In this document: positions 31,446 to 40,485 of the stretch, piece after piece | Numbering within the stretch: the stretch's first letter is position 1 | Layout of the letters: the number at the start of each line of letters is the position of its first letter | From: Halobacillus litoralis | Lineage (GTDB): Bacteria > Bacillota > Bacilli > Bacillales > Halobacillaceae | DNA: 40,601 bases | NCBI RefSeq assembly: GCF_020171725.1 | Contig: NZ_JAIVAJ010000013.1 | Span: 1 to 40,601, forward strand | Direction: 5' to 3' | Program-made: the position numbers and the translations under genes | Notes under the pieces: model-generated | What the model saw: the letters and a program-made list of their open reading frames with translations, nothing else | What the model was told of the DNA's origin: nothing | Databases searched by the model: none

Positions 31446-33596
31446 TTATACCGTTGACTTTAGTCCGATACTCAATCGGTCTCCAGGGAAGAGCGTGTCG
31501 TGGAAAGAGGCCGCCTCTTCATTTTTATAGAGTTGATAAGGTTTAGGGACGGCATTGACATCAATATCGATGTACCTGAAAATGTCCTGGAAAATAAAAG
31601 GTTCCGTATCAATTTCTTCTGCCTTCAGTGACTCACCCGGTTCTACATGATCATCTGGGTGAAGAGATTGCTTCCCTCTAAATACCTTGATTTTCTGTTT
31701 GTGCATCTTCACAGTGTTCCCCTCAAAAAACACATCAATCTGTTCATACATCGGGTAGTCGTGGTAAATGAGCAATTCTTCTAGTGAAAGAGCAGGAGCA
31801 GCATCATGGCGAATGGAATCACCTTGCTTGATGGGGGCGTCTAATTGTGCACTTGTCTCATTGATTGTAAGACTCCCGCTCTTTTCTGGCCAATTGAGTT
31901 TTTGGCCGTTTACCGTCAAGGCTGTTTCTTCAGATATGGTATTTTCCCAGACGCCCATCGTTGAAAGGACACTTTTAGCATCCCTCAGATTTCGCAGAGG
32001 TTTATGCTCAATACTGTCACGATCATTGATTTGTTGTTTCCCTTGCGCTTGTCTTCCATTTACAAAGACAGCTGGTGAGGTAAGAGAATAGGAGTTTCCA
32101 TTATAGGAGATTTCAATCGAGGTTAAATCCCCTATAATATCCTCCACCGTGACCTTAGGCTGCTCTCCGTCGGTCCCTTTTGTCACCTCGATGGCATCTT
32201 GATGTTGAATAGGAGCGTCAAGGGAGGCTTCTTCTCCGTTTATTTGAACAGTCGGGCGTCTTCCAAAGGAGCCTTTCAGCGGTACGGTTTTTCCGTTTAC
32301 GGTAACGACAAAGGCTTGACCTGGTTTCCCGTAAAGCTTTGAGAAATCAATACCTGCAGCCAAGAAAGCGTCACCGACTTTGAGGGATTTCATATCGAAC
32401 AGTCGAATGGTGCGTTGATTGACCGTCACGCTGATGTAATGCACGGGGCTTTGTTTGGCCGCAATGGCAATTCCAATTGGTGTGACGTAATCAGGCCCTT
32501 GGGGCAGTTTGTCCTTTTCTTCGAGATTTTGAACGGCATCGATTCCCCTTATTGCTACGCGGTTAGCAGGGAGCTGCAGCTTATCCGCAAGTCTCTTCGT
32601 AAGCTCGGGTGTCTGACTTCCTCCGCCGACTAACATCACCGCTTTAGGTGACTTGCCGTTCATAAGAAGGATCTCGTCCCCGATTCGATCAGCTAGTAGT
32701 TGAATGCTTGCTTCAATCTCGGTGACTGCTTCCTCGTACTTTACAATCGTCTCAAATCCTAAAATATCTGTCATGGTCGTCTCTTTGTGTTCAGTCAACT
32801 CCCGCTTTGCCTTCTCAGCAAGAGGGAAATCAAGTAGATAGGCGTCGCTGATCGCTTCTGTAATTTCATCTCCCGCTACAGGAACCATCCCGTATGCTGT
32901 GACGGTTCCTTCATCCGTTAGGGCAATATCACTCGTACCTGCCCCTATGTCGACGAGAGCGACATTTAAACGCCTCATGGAAGGTGGAATCAACACTTGG
33001 ATGGCTGCAATCGGCTCAAGTGTAAGAGCATCCATCTCGAGACCCGAGCGCTGCAGAGCAGACAACAAGGACTCTACGACGACTTTGGGTAAAAAGGTTG
33101 CGATAATATCTATCGTGACTTCCTTCCCTTGCTGGTCGATCAGAGATCCGATTGGCTGATCATCTAAGTAGTAATGCAAGACAGAATAACCGACGCAATA
33201 ATAGTCGGTCGAGGTAGCTTCATCGAACTCCTGAGCAATTTCGAACTGGGCCTGTTGAACAGCTTGCAGTTCCAGGTGGGAAATGTCTTCATAAGTCATT
33301 AACGGGTGCTGGTCGACCGATTTCTGAATGGACGTGCGTTTTGTGCGAAGGGCACGACCAGCGGCAGCAACGCATACTTTATGTAAGGGTCCGTGTTTCT
33401 GTTCGAGTTCCTTTTTTACTTCGTCGATTACCCGTGAGACGGATAAGATGTCGTGGATTTGACCGTCAAGCATGGAACGCTCTTCATGCTCACGAGTCAC
33501 CATATCAGCTACTTTATAAGAGTCATCGCTCTTCTCCATCATGATTCCGACGACGGATCGTGTTCCGATATCGAGGGCAAAAATTTTCTCATTCAT
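31446..33596 (-). CDS. FtsA-like actin-fold ATPase with C-terminal beta-grasp-like repeats
   Basis: A 716-residue protein. Residues 1-380 are an actin/FtsA fold: phosphate 1 ALDIGTRSVVG (7-17), an SHS2 (1C)-like insert (about 84-200, with YCVGYSVLHYYLDDQPIGSL), phosphate 2 VDIGAGTSDIAL (215-226) and adenosine loop VGGGSQTPELTKRLA (323-337). From about 387 to 711 there are five or so degenerate 55-65 residue repeats: TVNGKTVPLKG...VQINGEEASLDAPIQHQDAIE (432-470), a partial copy at 494-530, TVNGQKLN...INETSAQLDAPIKQGDSI (561-595), and 619-660. The pattern recalls beta-grasp (ThiS/MoaD/ubiquitin-like) hairpins ending in a GDxI motif. No membrane helix or FtsA amphipathic tail is seen. It is not part of the ytxJ-aroA locus of B. 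subtilis as I recall it. Start ATG 33596, GGAGG upstream. Confidence 0.85.
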   Translation of the reverse strand: MNEKIFALDIGTRSVVGIMMEKSDDSYKVADMVTREHEERSMLDGQIHDILSVSRVIDEVKKELEQKHGPLHKVCVAAAGRALRTKRTSIQKSVDQHPLMTYEDISHLELQAVQQAQFEIAQEFDEATSTDYYCVGYSVLHYYLDDQPIGSLIDQQGKEVTIDIIATFLPKVVVESLLSALQRSGLEMDALTLEPIAAIQVLIPPSMRRLNVALVDIGAGTSDIALTDEGTVTAYGMVPVAGDEITEAISDAYLLDFPLAEKAKRELTEHKETTMTDILGFETIVKYEEAVTEIEASIQLLADRIGDEILLMNGKSPKAVMLVGGGSQTPELTKRLADKLQLPANRVAIRGIDAVQNLEEKDKLPQGPDYVTPIGIAIAAKQSPVHYISVTVNQRTIRLFDMKSLKVGDAFLAAGIDFSKLYGKPGQAFVVTVNGKTVPLKGSFGRRPTVQINGEEASLDAPIQHQDAIEVTKGTDGEQPKVTVEDIIGDLTSIEISYNGNSYSLTSPAVFVNGRQAQGKQQINDRDSIEHKPLRNLRDAKSVLSTMGVWENTISEETALTVNGQKLNWPEKSGSLTINETSAQLDAPIKQGDSIRHDAAPALSLEELLIYHDYPMYEQIDVFFEGNTVKMHKQKIKVFRGKQSLHPDDHVEPGESLKAEEIDTEPFIFQDIFRYIDIDVNAVPKPYQLYKNEEAASFHDTLFPGDRLSIGLKSTV

Positions 33597-33659
33597 TGAT
33601 CCTGTACCTCCAGGTCGGGAAATTTCTTCAATTTCTTTTGATGAAATCCTTTTCTAAGG

Positions 33660-33688
33660 GTGACAACTTTCGAAATATTAGCTATAAT
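33660..33688 (+). promoter_or_regulatory. Putative sigma-A promoter of aroA
   Basis: GTGACA (33660-33665), a 17-base spacer and TATAAT (33683-33688) form a strong promoter. About 65 bases of leader precede the start codon. Confidence 0.7.
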
Positions 33689-33759
33689 TGTCCCTAATTA
33701 TTTTAAAAGTATCATATTTTGTCTAAACATTAAACAAAACAATCAGAGGGGGAAGAAAG

Positions 33760-34827
33760 ATGAGTAATCAAAAGCTTGATCAGTTGCGTAGTCAGTTAGA
33801 CGATGTTAATTTACAGCTTCTGAATTTAATTAATAAACGCGGTGATTTGGTAAAGGATATTGGCCAGATCAAAGAACAACAGGGGACGAACCGTTTCGAT
33901 CCCGTTCGTGAACGTGCAATGCTCGATCACATTTCCAACCATAACCAAGGTCCATTCGAAGATTCTACAGTCACCCACCTTTTCAAAGAGATTTTCAAGG
34001 CGGGGCTAGAGTTACAGGAGGATGACCACCGTAAGGCTTTGTTAGTATCTCGTAAGAAAAAGCCAGAGGATACGGTTGTAGATATTAAAGGGGAGAGAGT
34101 CGGAGAAGGTTCTCCAAGCTTTGTCATGGGACCATGTGCAGTTGAGAGTTACGAACAGGTCTCAACGGTTGCAAGGGCGGTCAAAGAGCAGGGACTCACG
34201 TTGCTTCGCGGCGGTGCCTTCAAACCTCGTACTTCGCCTTATGACTTCCAAGGTCTCGGTCTTGAAGGATTGAAAATGTTGAAGCAGGCAGCGGACGAAC
34301 AAGGGTTGGCTGTAGTCAGTGAAATTGTGAACCCTGCTGATATTGAAGAAGCGCTAGATTACCTCGACGTGATTCAGATCGGAGCTCGTAACATGCAGAA
34401 CTTCGAGCTTTTGAAAGCAGCGGGCTCTGTGAATAAGCCTGTACTACTAAAACGAGGCATGTCTGCTACGATCTCTGAATTTATAAATGCAGCAGAATAC
34501 ATTATCTCACGTGGTAATGAGAACATTATCCTTTGTGAGCGAGGAATTCGAACATACGAGAAAGCAACCCGTAACACACTTGATATCTCAGCAGTTCCTA
34601 TTCTTAAGCAGGAAACGCACCTTCCTGTCATGGTCGATGTGACGCACTCTACTGGTCGTAGAGATCTTCTGCTTCCAACAGCAAAAGCGGCACTTGCGAT
34701 CGGAGCGGACGGCGTGATGGCAGAGGTTCACCCTGATCCGGCCGTTGCCCTTTCGGATTCGGCTCAGCAAATGGACATCCCGACGTTCAATTCCTTCATG
34801 AATGAGCTGAAGGGAATCAACGTATAA
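33760..34827 (+). CDS. aroA: Bifunctional DAHP synthase/chorismate mutase
   Basis: A 355-residue fusion. An AroQ-type chorismate mutase occupies residues 1-85 ([33 protein letters not shown]), and a class I beta-type (AroG/KDSA-like) DAHP synthase fills the rest: [11 protein letters not shown] with the metal Cys, [63 protein letters not shown] and MAEVHPDP. It catalyses the first step of the shikimate pathway; in this group the mutase domain serves as the chorismate/prephenate feedback sensor. AGGGGGAAG precedes ATG 33760. It precedes ccpA as in B. subtilis. Confidence 0.97.
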   Translation: MSNQKLDQLRSQLDDVNLQLLNLINKRGDLVKDIGQIKEQQGTNRFDPVRERAMLDHISNHNQGPFEDSTVTHLFKEIFKAGLELQEDDHRKALLVSRKKKPEDTVVDIKGERVGEGSPSFVMGPCAVESYEQVSTVARAVKEQGLTLLRGGAFKPRTSPYDFQGLGLEGLKMLKQAADEQGLAVVSEIVNPADIEEALDYLDVIQIGARNMQNFELLKAAGSVNKPVLLKRGMSATISEFINAAEYIISRGNENIILCERGIRTYEKATRNTLDISAVPILKQETHLPVMVDVTHSTGRRDLLLPTAKAALAIGADGVMAEVHPDPAVALSDSAQQMDIPTFNSFMNELKGINV

Positions 34828-34843
34828 TAGAAGCAAATGAAGC

Positions 34844-34878
34844 GAGTGTGGGGCATTCCAGCCCCGCACTCTTTTTTT
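34844..34878 (+). terminator. Terminator after aroA
   Basis: GAGTGTGGGGC (34844-34854) pairs with GCCCCGCACTC (34861-34871), with one G-U pair, followed by seven T residues. Confidence 0.92.
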
Positions 34879-34975
34879 GATGATGGGGAGATTTCCGAGC
34901 GGATGTCTATAAGAGTTGTGAAAGAATCGAATCACATGTCTACCCCTTGAACGAAAAATAAGCATTTAAGGCTGT

Positions 34976-35042
34976 TTGACACAAAGGACTTTTGTGATTT
35001 AAAGAAGAACTGTTTTCCTGATTCATCGTTATTCGTTATAAT
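34976..35042 (+). promoter_or_regulatory. ccpA promoter region with palindrome
   Basis: The 332-base gap before ccpA holds the aroA terminator and then two promoter-like stretches. The first is TTGACA (34976-34981) with a poor -10 TTAAAG 17 bases on; between them lies a palindrome CACAAA-GGACT-TTTGTG (34980-34996). The second is TATAAT at 35037-35042 with no good -35. A tiny 18-codon frame begins at ATG 35052 and has no convincing ribosome-binding site. Nothing else is seen. Confidence 0.45.
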
Positions 35043-35159
35043 ATTAGGGGTATGCTAAACATAGGGAAATACCACGAACATTGCGGAACAAGCCCATCTA
35101 TCGTATGATTATTTAATAATGAGAAATCGTTAGAGGCAATTGATGAAGGAGGAAGCATT

Positions 35160-36161
35160 ATGAATGTAACAATATATGATGTAGCAAGAGAAGCAAATGT
35201 ATCCATGGCCACCGTTTCAAGAGTTGTAAACGGCAATCCGAACGTAAAGCCGGCCACTCGGAAGAAGGTCCATGAGGCGATTGAAAGATTGGGCTACCGT
35301 CCCAACGCTGTAGCGCGCGGACTGGCTAGTAAGAAAACAACGACAGTAGGCGTGATCATCCCGGACATTTCCAGCATCTTCTTTGCTGAATTGGCACGTG
35401 GAATTGAGGACATCGCAACGATGTACAACTATAACATCATTCTTAGTAACTCAGACCAGAACAAAGATAAAGAGCTTCATTTAATTAATGCAATGCTCGG
35501 TAAACAGGTGGATGGACTTGTATTCATGGGTGGAAAAATCACAGAAGATCATATCCGTGAATTCAAAACGTCATCTGTTCCCATTGCTTTGGCTGCGACC
35601 GTAGATGAAACGGGAGAGACGCCTTCTGTTAACATCAACTACGAACAAGCAGCTTATGAAGCGACGGAACTTCTTCTATCTCACCATAACGAGCGTGTAG
35701 CTTTCGTAGCTGGACCGGAAGATACGGTCATTAATACGGAGAAGCTTGCCGGGTACAAGCGTGCGATGAAGGATCATGGACATGACGATGCGGATAAGTG
35801 GATTGTTCAGGGAGACTACTCTTATGATTCAGGAATCGAGGCTTTCGAACAGCTGATGAACATGGAGGACAAGCCGACCGCTGTGTTCGTATCAGCAGAT
35901 GAAATGGCTCTTGGAGTCATTCACGGAGCACAGGACAGTGGATACAGTGTACCGGAAGATCTTGAAGTCTTCGGTTTCGACAACACGAGACTGGCAACGA
36001 TGGTAAGGCCGACCCTTTCTACAGTTGTTCAACCGATGTATGACATTGGAGCAGTAGCAATGCGCTTACTGACAAAATTCATGAATAAAGAAGAAGTTGA
36101 AGAGCAAAGCGTAATTTTACCTCACCGAATTATTGAAAGAAACTCAACTCAGCAGAAATAG
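35160..36161 (+). CDS. ccpA: Catabolite control protein A
   Basis: A 333-residue LacI/GalR regulator. The N-terminal helix-turn-helix and hinge helix read [34 protein letters not shown]...[26 protein letters not shown] (residues 3-70), which is the CcpA pattern including the hinge RGLASKKT. The core domain keeps [26 protein letters not shown] and the C-terminal [17 protein letters not shown] segment. It binds HPr-Ser46-P or Crh and represses or activates cre-bearing promoters; a strong cre is seen at 13954-13967. The start is ATG 35160 behind AAGGAGGAAG. Followed by motPS as in B. subtilis. Confidence 0.96.
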   Translation: MNVTIYDVAREANVSMATVSRVVNGNPNVKPATRKKVHEAIERLGYRPNAVARGLASKKTTTVGVIIPDISSIFFAELARGIEDIATMYNYNIILSNSDQNKDKELHLINAMLGKQVDGLVFMGGKITEDHIREFKTSSVPIALAATVDETGETPSVNINYEQAAYEATELLLSHHNERVAFVAGPEDTVINTEKLAGYKRAMKDHGHDDADKWIVQGDYSYDSGIEAFEQLMNMEDKPTAVFVSADEMALGVIHGAQDSGYSVPEDLEVFGFDNTRLATMVRPTLSTVVQPMYDIGAVAMRLLTKFMNKEEVEEQSVILPHRIIERNSTQQK

Positions 36162-36212
36162 TTCCGATATAGATAGTAGACTGTATCTGTACGAAACTGA
36201 GGAGAGAGTAAT

Positions 36213-37037
36213 ATGACAAAGAGAGATTTATTGACTCCCATAGGGATTACCGTCGGTTTTATCATGGTAATCTTCGGTATTATGGTGAACACAGGGTTTA
36301 GCGGCATTACTTCATTTATACAGGCATCGTCCATCGTCATCGTAATCGGTGGAACGGTAGCGGCTTTATTTGTTAACTTTAACTGGAGTGAACTCAAGCT
36401 TACATTTAAAGTAACAAAGGAAGCATTCAAAAGTAGTGAAATGAGCCTTAGAGAGTTGATCTCTCTTTTTGTTCAATTGTCTGAAAGGGCGAGGCGTGAA
36501 GGATTACTGGCTCTAGAAGCAGAACTTGAAGAAGTAAACGACCCATTTATTAAGAAGGGGATTTTACTTGCTGTAGATGGCATTGAACCTGAAGTAATCA
36601 ATGACATTATGAATGCAGAAATCGTAGCTGTTGAGGAGCGTCACCAACGCGGAAGATCGATCTTCGAAAAAGCAGGTGAGTATGCACCGGCTTGGGGAAT
36701 GATTGGTACATTGATTGGACTTGTCCTCATGCTGCAAAGTTTAACGAGCCCAGAGACCTTGGGACCGAAAATGGCAGTCGCCCTTTTAACGACCTTCTAT
36801 GGTACGTTACTTGCGAACCTAGTCTTTATTCCAATGGCTTCCAAGCTTGAGAATAAAACAGAGAAGGAAATCTTCATGAAGCAGGTTATTATCGAAGGGG
36901 TCATCGGTGTTCAGTCTGGACAGAACCCTAAGATTCTTGAAGAAAAACTGAGTGCCTTTCTTTCCGAGGAAGATAAAAAAATCATAGAGGAAGAAAAGCA
37001 GGAGGACGATCTGGAAGAGGCCGCAAATGAAGCTTAG
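36213..37037 (+). CDS. motP: Flagellar motor stator protein MotP (sodium type)
   Basis: A 274-residue MotA/TolQ/ExbB-family protein with four TM segments: GITVGFIMVIFGIMVNTGF, FIQASSIVIVIGGTVAALFVNF, WGMIGTLIGLVLMLQSL and MAVALLTTFYGTLLANLVFIPMA. The cytoplasmic loop contains the charged RARREGLLALEAELEEV and VEERHQRGRSIFEKAGEYAPAWGM segments that touch the rotor protein FliG. MotP pairs with MotS to make the sodium-coupled stator in Bacillus. The C-terminus is acidic (about 245-274). The start is ATG 36213 behind GAGGAGAG; its last codons overlap the motS start by 11 bases. Confidence 0.95.
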   Translation: MTKRDLLTPIGITVGFIMVIFGIMVNTGFSGITSFIQASSIVIVIGGTVAALFVNFNWSELKLTFKVTKEAFKSSEMSLRELISLFVQLSERARREGLLALEAELEEVNDPFIKKGILLAVDGIEPEVINDIMNAEIVAVEERHQRGRSIFEKAGEYAPAWGMIGTLIGLVLMLQSLTSPETLGPKMAVALLTTFYGTLLANLVFIPMASKLENKTEKEIFMKQVIIEGVIGVQSGQNPKILEEKLSAFLSEEDKKIIEEEKQEDDLEEAANEA

Positions 37038-37812
37038 ACGAAAGAAGAAAAGCAATAATAACGGTGCTCCCAAATGGATGACGACCTATGCAGATATGGT
37101 CACGTTAATCCTCGTATTCTTCGTTCTGTTATTCTCCATTTCACAAATCAACCTTGTGAAATTCGATGCTATTGCAGAGTCTTTCCGAAATCGGATGATC
37201 TTTGATTTTTACCCTTCGCCGATTGAAAGCGAAAATCCGACGGAAGCAACCAAAGTTCAGGAGAACGGGGAAACAACGAATGAGTTTGAAGAGCCTACTG
37301 AGGATCCGGGGAATATAGCTGAAAACGATACAGCAGCAAGAGAAGCAGCTGAAGACTTAGAAGAGTTGAAACAAGAGGTAGACCAATACTTAGAAAATAA
37401 TCAATTGAATGATATCATCTCAGCTAACCAGACAGAGCGTGGAATTGTGCTTGTCTTAGAAGAACAGCTGTTGTTCGAGACGAGTGAGGCTGAAATATTG
37501 GATCAGGCAAAGCCGTTCTTAAGTAAAGTAGGGACGCTCCTAATGAATATCCCGAACTTCATCAAAGTCGAGGGACACACCGATAACCGGCAGATCTCTA
37601 CGTTCCGTTACCCGTCGAACTGGGAGCTTTCCGGTGCACGAGCAAGTAGTGTCATAAGGTATCTGGTCAACAATACACAGGGTCTCGCCCCTTCACGTTT
37701 TACAGCTGTTGCTTACGGTGAAACGCGTCCAGTCGTACCTAATGATTCACCAGAGAACTGGAGCAAAAACCGTAGGGTAGAGATTGTCATTCTGAAGCCG
37801 GATTATAATTAA
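37027..37812 (+). CDS. motS: Flagellar motor stator protein MotS (sodium type)
   Basis: A 261-residue MotB-type protein. A basic N-terminus (MKLRRKKKSNNN) leads to one TM helix with the ion-binding Asp23 (TTYADMVTLILVFFVLLFSISQI). A plug and linker follow, very acidic (about 64-120: many Glu/Asp), and then the OmpA-like peptidoglycan-binding domain (VEGHTDNRQISTFRYPSNWELSGARASSVIRYL, about 178-210). It anchors the stator to the wall and conducts sodium with MotP. Acidic linkers are common in halophiles. The coding start overlaps motP by 11 bases, giving coupled translation and equal supply. Confidence 0.95.
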   Translation: MKLRRKKKSNNNGAPKWMTTYADMVTLILVFFVLLFSISQINLVKFDAIAESFRNRMIFDFYPSPIESENPTEATKVQENGETTNEFEEPTEDPGNIAENDTAAREAAEDLEELKQEVDQYLENNQLNDIISANQTERGIVLVLEEQLLFETSEAEILDQAKPFLSKVGTLLMNIPNFIKVEGHTDNRQISTFRYPSNWELSGARASSVIRYLVNNTQGLAPSRFTAVAYGETRPVVPNDSPENWSKNRRVEIVILKPDYN

Positions 37813-37819
37813 GTAGAAG

Positions 37820-37850
37820 AGAGGACGTGCAGTGTGCACGTCCTCTTTAT
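37820..37850. terminator. Bidirectional terminator between motS and acuC
   Basis: AGAGGACGTGCA (37820-37831) pairs perfectly with TGCACGTCCTCT (37835-37846), with T-rich flanks. It separates the convergent motPS and acuABC operons. Confidence 0.9.
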
Positions 37851-37874
37851 TGTATCTAGTGCTACTGTGCGGCG

Positions 37875-39056
37875 TTAATGACCGACGGAGTTGTTGTATT
37901 TTTTTTGGTTGTGAATGAGTTGCAGAGATTTCTCAAGGACTTTGGCGTTCTTCTCTGTAATCTCGTTCTTCCTCGGAATGGGCTTGTAGCTGTTTTCTGG
38001 ATCGTGCCAATGCGTGGGCAGCGTCACGGGGGACTTCTTCTGCCAATGATCCAGCCAGTTCGAAGGGAGTGCCCCTTGGAAAGGTTCTTGATCGTTCATT
38101 ACCTTCCAAATCTGTGCCCATGCCCGCGGGACGACCCGCCAAATATCATAGCCACCACCGCCTAAAGCGATCCACCTTCCATCGCAATACTGATGAGCCA
38201 GTTCATGGGCCAGCTGTGGAATCCGCTCATAGATTTTCATAGTGGAGCAAAGGTGAGTTAAGGGATCGAGAAAATGAGCATCTGCTCCATTTTGAGTAAC
38301 GATCACATCCGGTTTAAAGAATTCCATTATTTCCTTGAGAGCGGTTTCATATAAGTCTAAAAAAGAGTCGTCTTCTGTAAAGGCATCGATTGGAAGATTG
38401 AACGAGTACCCATATCCTTCTTTGAGGCCTCGCTCATTCACGTTCCCTGTGCCAGGGAAGAGGTATCGTCCTGTTTCATGTATCGAGAATGTGCATACGT
38501 TTGGATCGTCGTAGAACGCCCATTGGACACCGTCTCCATGGTGAGCGTCCGTATCAACATAAAGGACTTTGCAGTTGTACTTTTCCCTGATATACCGGAT
38601 ACCTACTGCCCCGTCGTTATAGATACAGAAGCCGGAAGCCTTCCGTTTGAAACCATGGTGAAGTCCGCCTCCTAAATTCAGTGCGTGTTCACATTCGCCG
38701 GTCATAACGGCATCGATAGCTGAGAGGGTACTGCCGACCAGTAGGGAAGATGCCTCATGCATGCCTTCGAACATCGGAGTATCTTCCGTCCCAATTCCGT
38801 ATTCCAATCCCTCTTCCTCTGTCAAAAGTCCCTGCCCAGCTTTTTTGACAGCTTCGATGTATGTTTTACTGTGAGCCAGCTCCAGCTCTTCATCTGATGC
38901 GTATCTGGCATCAATTAGATCCCCTTCATCGAGTGCGCCTGACGACTCAAGTAAGTCTTTAGCCAACAGAACCCGCATTTGATTAAATGGGTGATCATCC
39001 CGGAATTTGTACGTCGTAAAGTCTTCGGAAAAAACAAATCCTGACCGACAGCTCAT
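37875..39056 (-). CDS. acuC: Acetoin utilization protein AcuC, deacetylase family
   Basis: A 393-residue class I histone-deacetylase-like protein. Visible active-site parts are GGGLHHGFKRKASGFCIYND (tandem catalytic His), DTDAHHGDGVQWAFYD (zinc Asp and His), QNGADAHFLDPL (second zinc Asp) and LGGGGYDI. It removes acetyl groups from lysine, in B. subtilis from acetyl-CoA synthetase AcsA, reversing AcuA. The start is ATG 39056, whose ATGA overlaps the acuB stop, so an earlier frame extension to 39083 is not used. Distal gene of the operon; convergent with motS. Confidence 0.94.
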   Translation of the reverse strand: MSCRSGFVFSEDFTTYKFRDDHPFNQMRVLLAKDLLESSGALDEGDLIDARYASDEELELAHSKTYIEAVKKAGQGLLTEEEGLEYGIGTEDTPMFEGMHEASSLLVGSTLSAIDAVMTGECEHALNLGGGLHHGFKRKASGFCIYNDGAVGIRYIREKYNCKVLYVDTDAHHGDGVQWAFYDDPNVCTFSIHETGRYLFPGTGNVNERGLKEGYGYSFNLPIDAFTEDDSFLDLYETALKEIMEFFKPDVIVTQNGADAHFLDPLTHLCSTMKIYERIPQLAHELAHQYCDGRWIALGGGGYDIWRVVPRAWAQIWKVMNDQEPFQGALPSNWLDHWQKKSPVTLPTHWHDPENSYKPIPRKNEITEKNAKVLEKSLQLIHNQKKYNNSVGH

Positions 39057-39700
39057 GGTGTCATCCCCGGCATCTGTGGCCACAGTACTTCATAACCTTC
39101 TGCCTTCAAATCTTCGATAATCGGAAGTGGGTTCATCGTTTGAAGGCGAACGACAATGATTTTATAAGCCTCATCGGGCTTATACGGGTAGATTAGAACG
39201 GAGCTGATGTTCACTTTACGCTTTCCGAATACTTGAGTCACCTTAGGGAGAATGCCAGGCTTGTTGATGACCTTCACCTCGATTTGCGAGCTTTGGACGT
39301 GTGTTCCGGTTAATTGGATCAACGTATAAAGCATATCCTTTTCTGTCAATATGCCGACCAGCTTGTCGTTTGTTGTTACGGGTACACTGGCAATTTCGTG
39401 TTCATAGAAAATTGAGGCCACTTCTTCTACGAAGTCCAAAGGGTGGACTGTAATCACAGGAGATGTCATGATCGACTCAATCGGATGCTGCAGCTCATCG
39501 GGGTTCGTGTCCCCATCAAAAATGGAGGGACATGCATCTCGTACATCGCGGTCGGACACGATTCCGATGACTTGATGTTCGTCATCAATGATCGGTATAT
39601 GGCGGATGTGGTTTTCCTGCAAAAGCTTCAAAGCCGTCTCTATACTTGCATCTGCTTTAAGGGTAATGACCTCACTCTTCATAATTTCCTCTACAAGCAT
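39053..39700 (-). CDS. acuB: Acetoin utilization protein AcuB (CBS and ACT domains)
   Basis: A 215-residue regulatory protein. Two CBS domains (about 1-58, LVEEIMKSEVITLKADASIETALKLLQENHIRHIPIIDDEHQVIGIVSDRDV; and about 75-130, ending VGILTEKDM) form a nucleotide-binding Bateman module. A C-terminal ACT-like domain (about 138-210, IEVKVINKPGILPKVTQVFGKRKVNISSVLIY) follows. It probably senses adenine nucleotides or another ligand to adjust the AcuA/AcuC acetylation system; the exact role is not established. A GGAGGTAAACGC site precedes ATG 39700. The stop overlaps the acuC start. Confidence 0.95.
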   Translation of the reverse strand: MLVEEIMKSEVITLKADASIETALKLLQENHIRHIPIIDDEHQVIGIVSDRDVRDACPSIFDGDTNPDELQHPIESIMTSPVITVHPLDFVEEVASIFYEHEIASVPVTTNDKLVGILTEKDMLYTLIQLTGTHVQSSQIEVKVINKPGILPKVTQVFGKRKVNISSVLIYPYKPDEAYKIIVVRLQTMNPLPIIEDLKAEGYEVLWPQMPGMTP

Positions 39701-39704
39701 GCGT

Positions 39705-40352
39705 TTACCTCCTTGCCTGTCGATATTGATGTCTCGTCAGGAACCTCAGCGTATCAAATTGCTCTACGGATTCCTCGGATACGTGCTTGCCTATTTTGAC
39801 CATCAAACAGTTGGCGGGGTGGGAGATGATTTCAGGATCATCTGTCGGTGCAGGTGTCAATCCGCCGGCAGCCATCATCTTTTCCATGACTTTCCTGTAG
39901 TCCCATATGTTCAGACCCGTACCTTTCAAATCCCAATGCCAATGATATTCAGTAGAAATGATAATGTAATGCTCCATATATTCATCTTTCATAGAGACTT
40001 CGAGTAAACGTGATCCGACTCTGTAGCCTCTGAACTTCGGGCTCACTTCTATGGCACCGAGTTCAATCAAGTTTTCCATTTTCCCTTCCGACCATCGTTC
40101 TAATGGATCTGGATGAAGGTAGGTGACATATCCGATGATGTTCTCGTCGTGTCTGGCAATAATAATGCGACCTTCATCGAAATCAGCTATTCCCTTCACA
40201 GCCTCAAACTGTTTCTGTGCCGGTCTGAAAGCTGTCAGGTGGTCGTCAAATGTGTACGCCGATAGCTCGTTAGATGAAAGGGGACCCTCTATGACGACAG
40301 GGCCATATTCTGAATCAAAAGAGTCACTGTAGTACGTCTTCACATGCTCCAT
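39705..40352 (-). CDS. acuA: Acetyltransferase AcuA
   Basis: A 215-residue GNAT-family protein acetyltransferase. The acetyl-CoA motif is EVSPKFRGYRVGSRLLEVSM (R-G-Y-R-V-G loop), preceded by IELGAIEVS strands and the substrate-side segment RIIIARHDENIIGYVTYLHPD. It acetylates AcsA on the active-site lysine and so switches off acetyl-CoA synthetase; AcuC reverses this. The start is ATG 40352 behind GGCGGTGA. First gene of the operon, with a clear promoter upstream. acsA itself is not in the window, unless the partial gene at the right edge is it, which the first residues do not support. Confidence 0.94.
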   Translation of the reverse strand: MEHVKTYYSDSFDSEYGPVVIEGPLSSNELSAYTFDDHLTAFRPAQKQFEAVKGIADFDEGRIIIARHDENIIGYVTYLHPDPLERWSEGKMENLIELGAIEVSPKFRGYRVGSRLLEVSMKDEYMEHYIIISTEYHWHWDLKGTGLNIWDYRKVMEKMMAAGGLTPAPTDDPEIISHPANCLMVKIGKHVSEESVEQFDTLRFLTRHQYRQARR

Positions 40353-40392
40353 ATATTCACCGCCTTATAAAAGAAAATATTGGCTATTCCCA

Positions 40393-40420
40393 ATTATACA
40401 TCAAATTTTTATTTTGTCAT
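40393..40420 (-). promoter_or_regulatory. acuABC promoter
   Basis: On the minus strand ATGACA (40415-40420), a 16-base spacer and TATAAT (40393-40398) form a good sigma-A promoter. An ATTGG-N6-CCAAT inverted repeat (40380-40395) covers the probable transcription start. No convincing cre was found, although acuABC is a CcpA target in B. subtilis. Confidence 0.65.
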
Positions 40421-40446
40421 GAACAGAAAGGGAATGCTTTTCACCC

Positions 40447-40483
40447 AAAAAGAAGGCAGTGACTATTTATAGTCACTGCCTTC
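40447..40483 (-). terminator. Hairpin terminator facing the minus strand
   Basis: GAAGGCAGTGACTAT (40452-40466) and ATAGTCACTGCCTTC (40469-40483) form a perfect 15-bp palindrome. On the minus strand it is followed by TTTTT. It would stop transcripts arriving from the right. Confidence 0.7.
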
Positions 40484-40485
40484 CA

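Noticed and set aside
35052..35108. An 18-codon reading frame (MLNIGKYHEHCGTSPSIV) in the ccpA leader as a possible leader peptide
   Set aside because: The AGGGG in front is only one or two bases from the ATG, no attenuator hairpin follows, and the length is within chance.
40426..40442. A cre-like sequence (TGAAAAGCATTCCC, minus strand) upstream of acuA
   Set aside because: The central CG is missing and the match needs a one-base shift; expectation from B. subtilis alone is not enough to call it.
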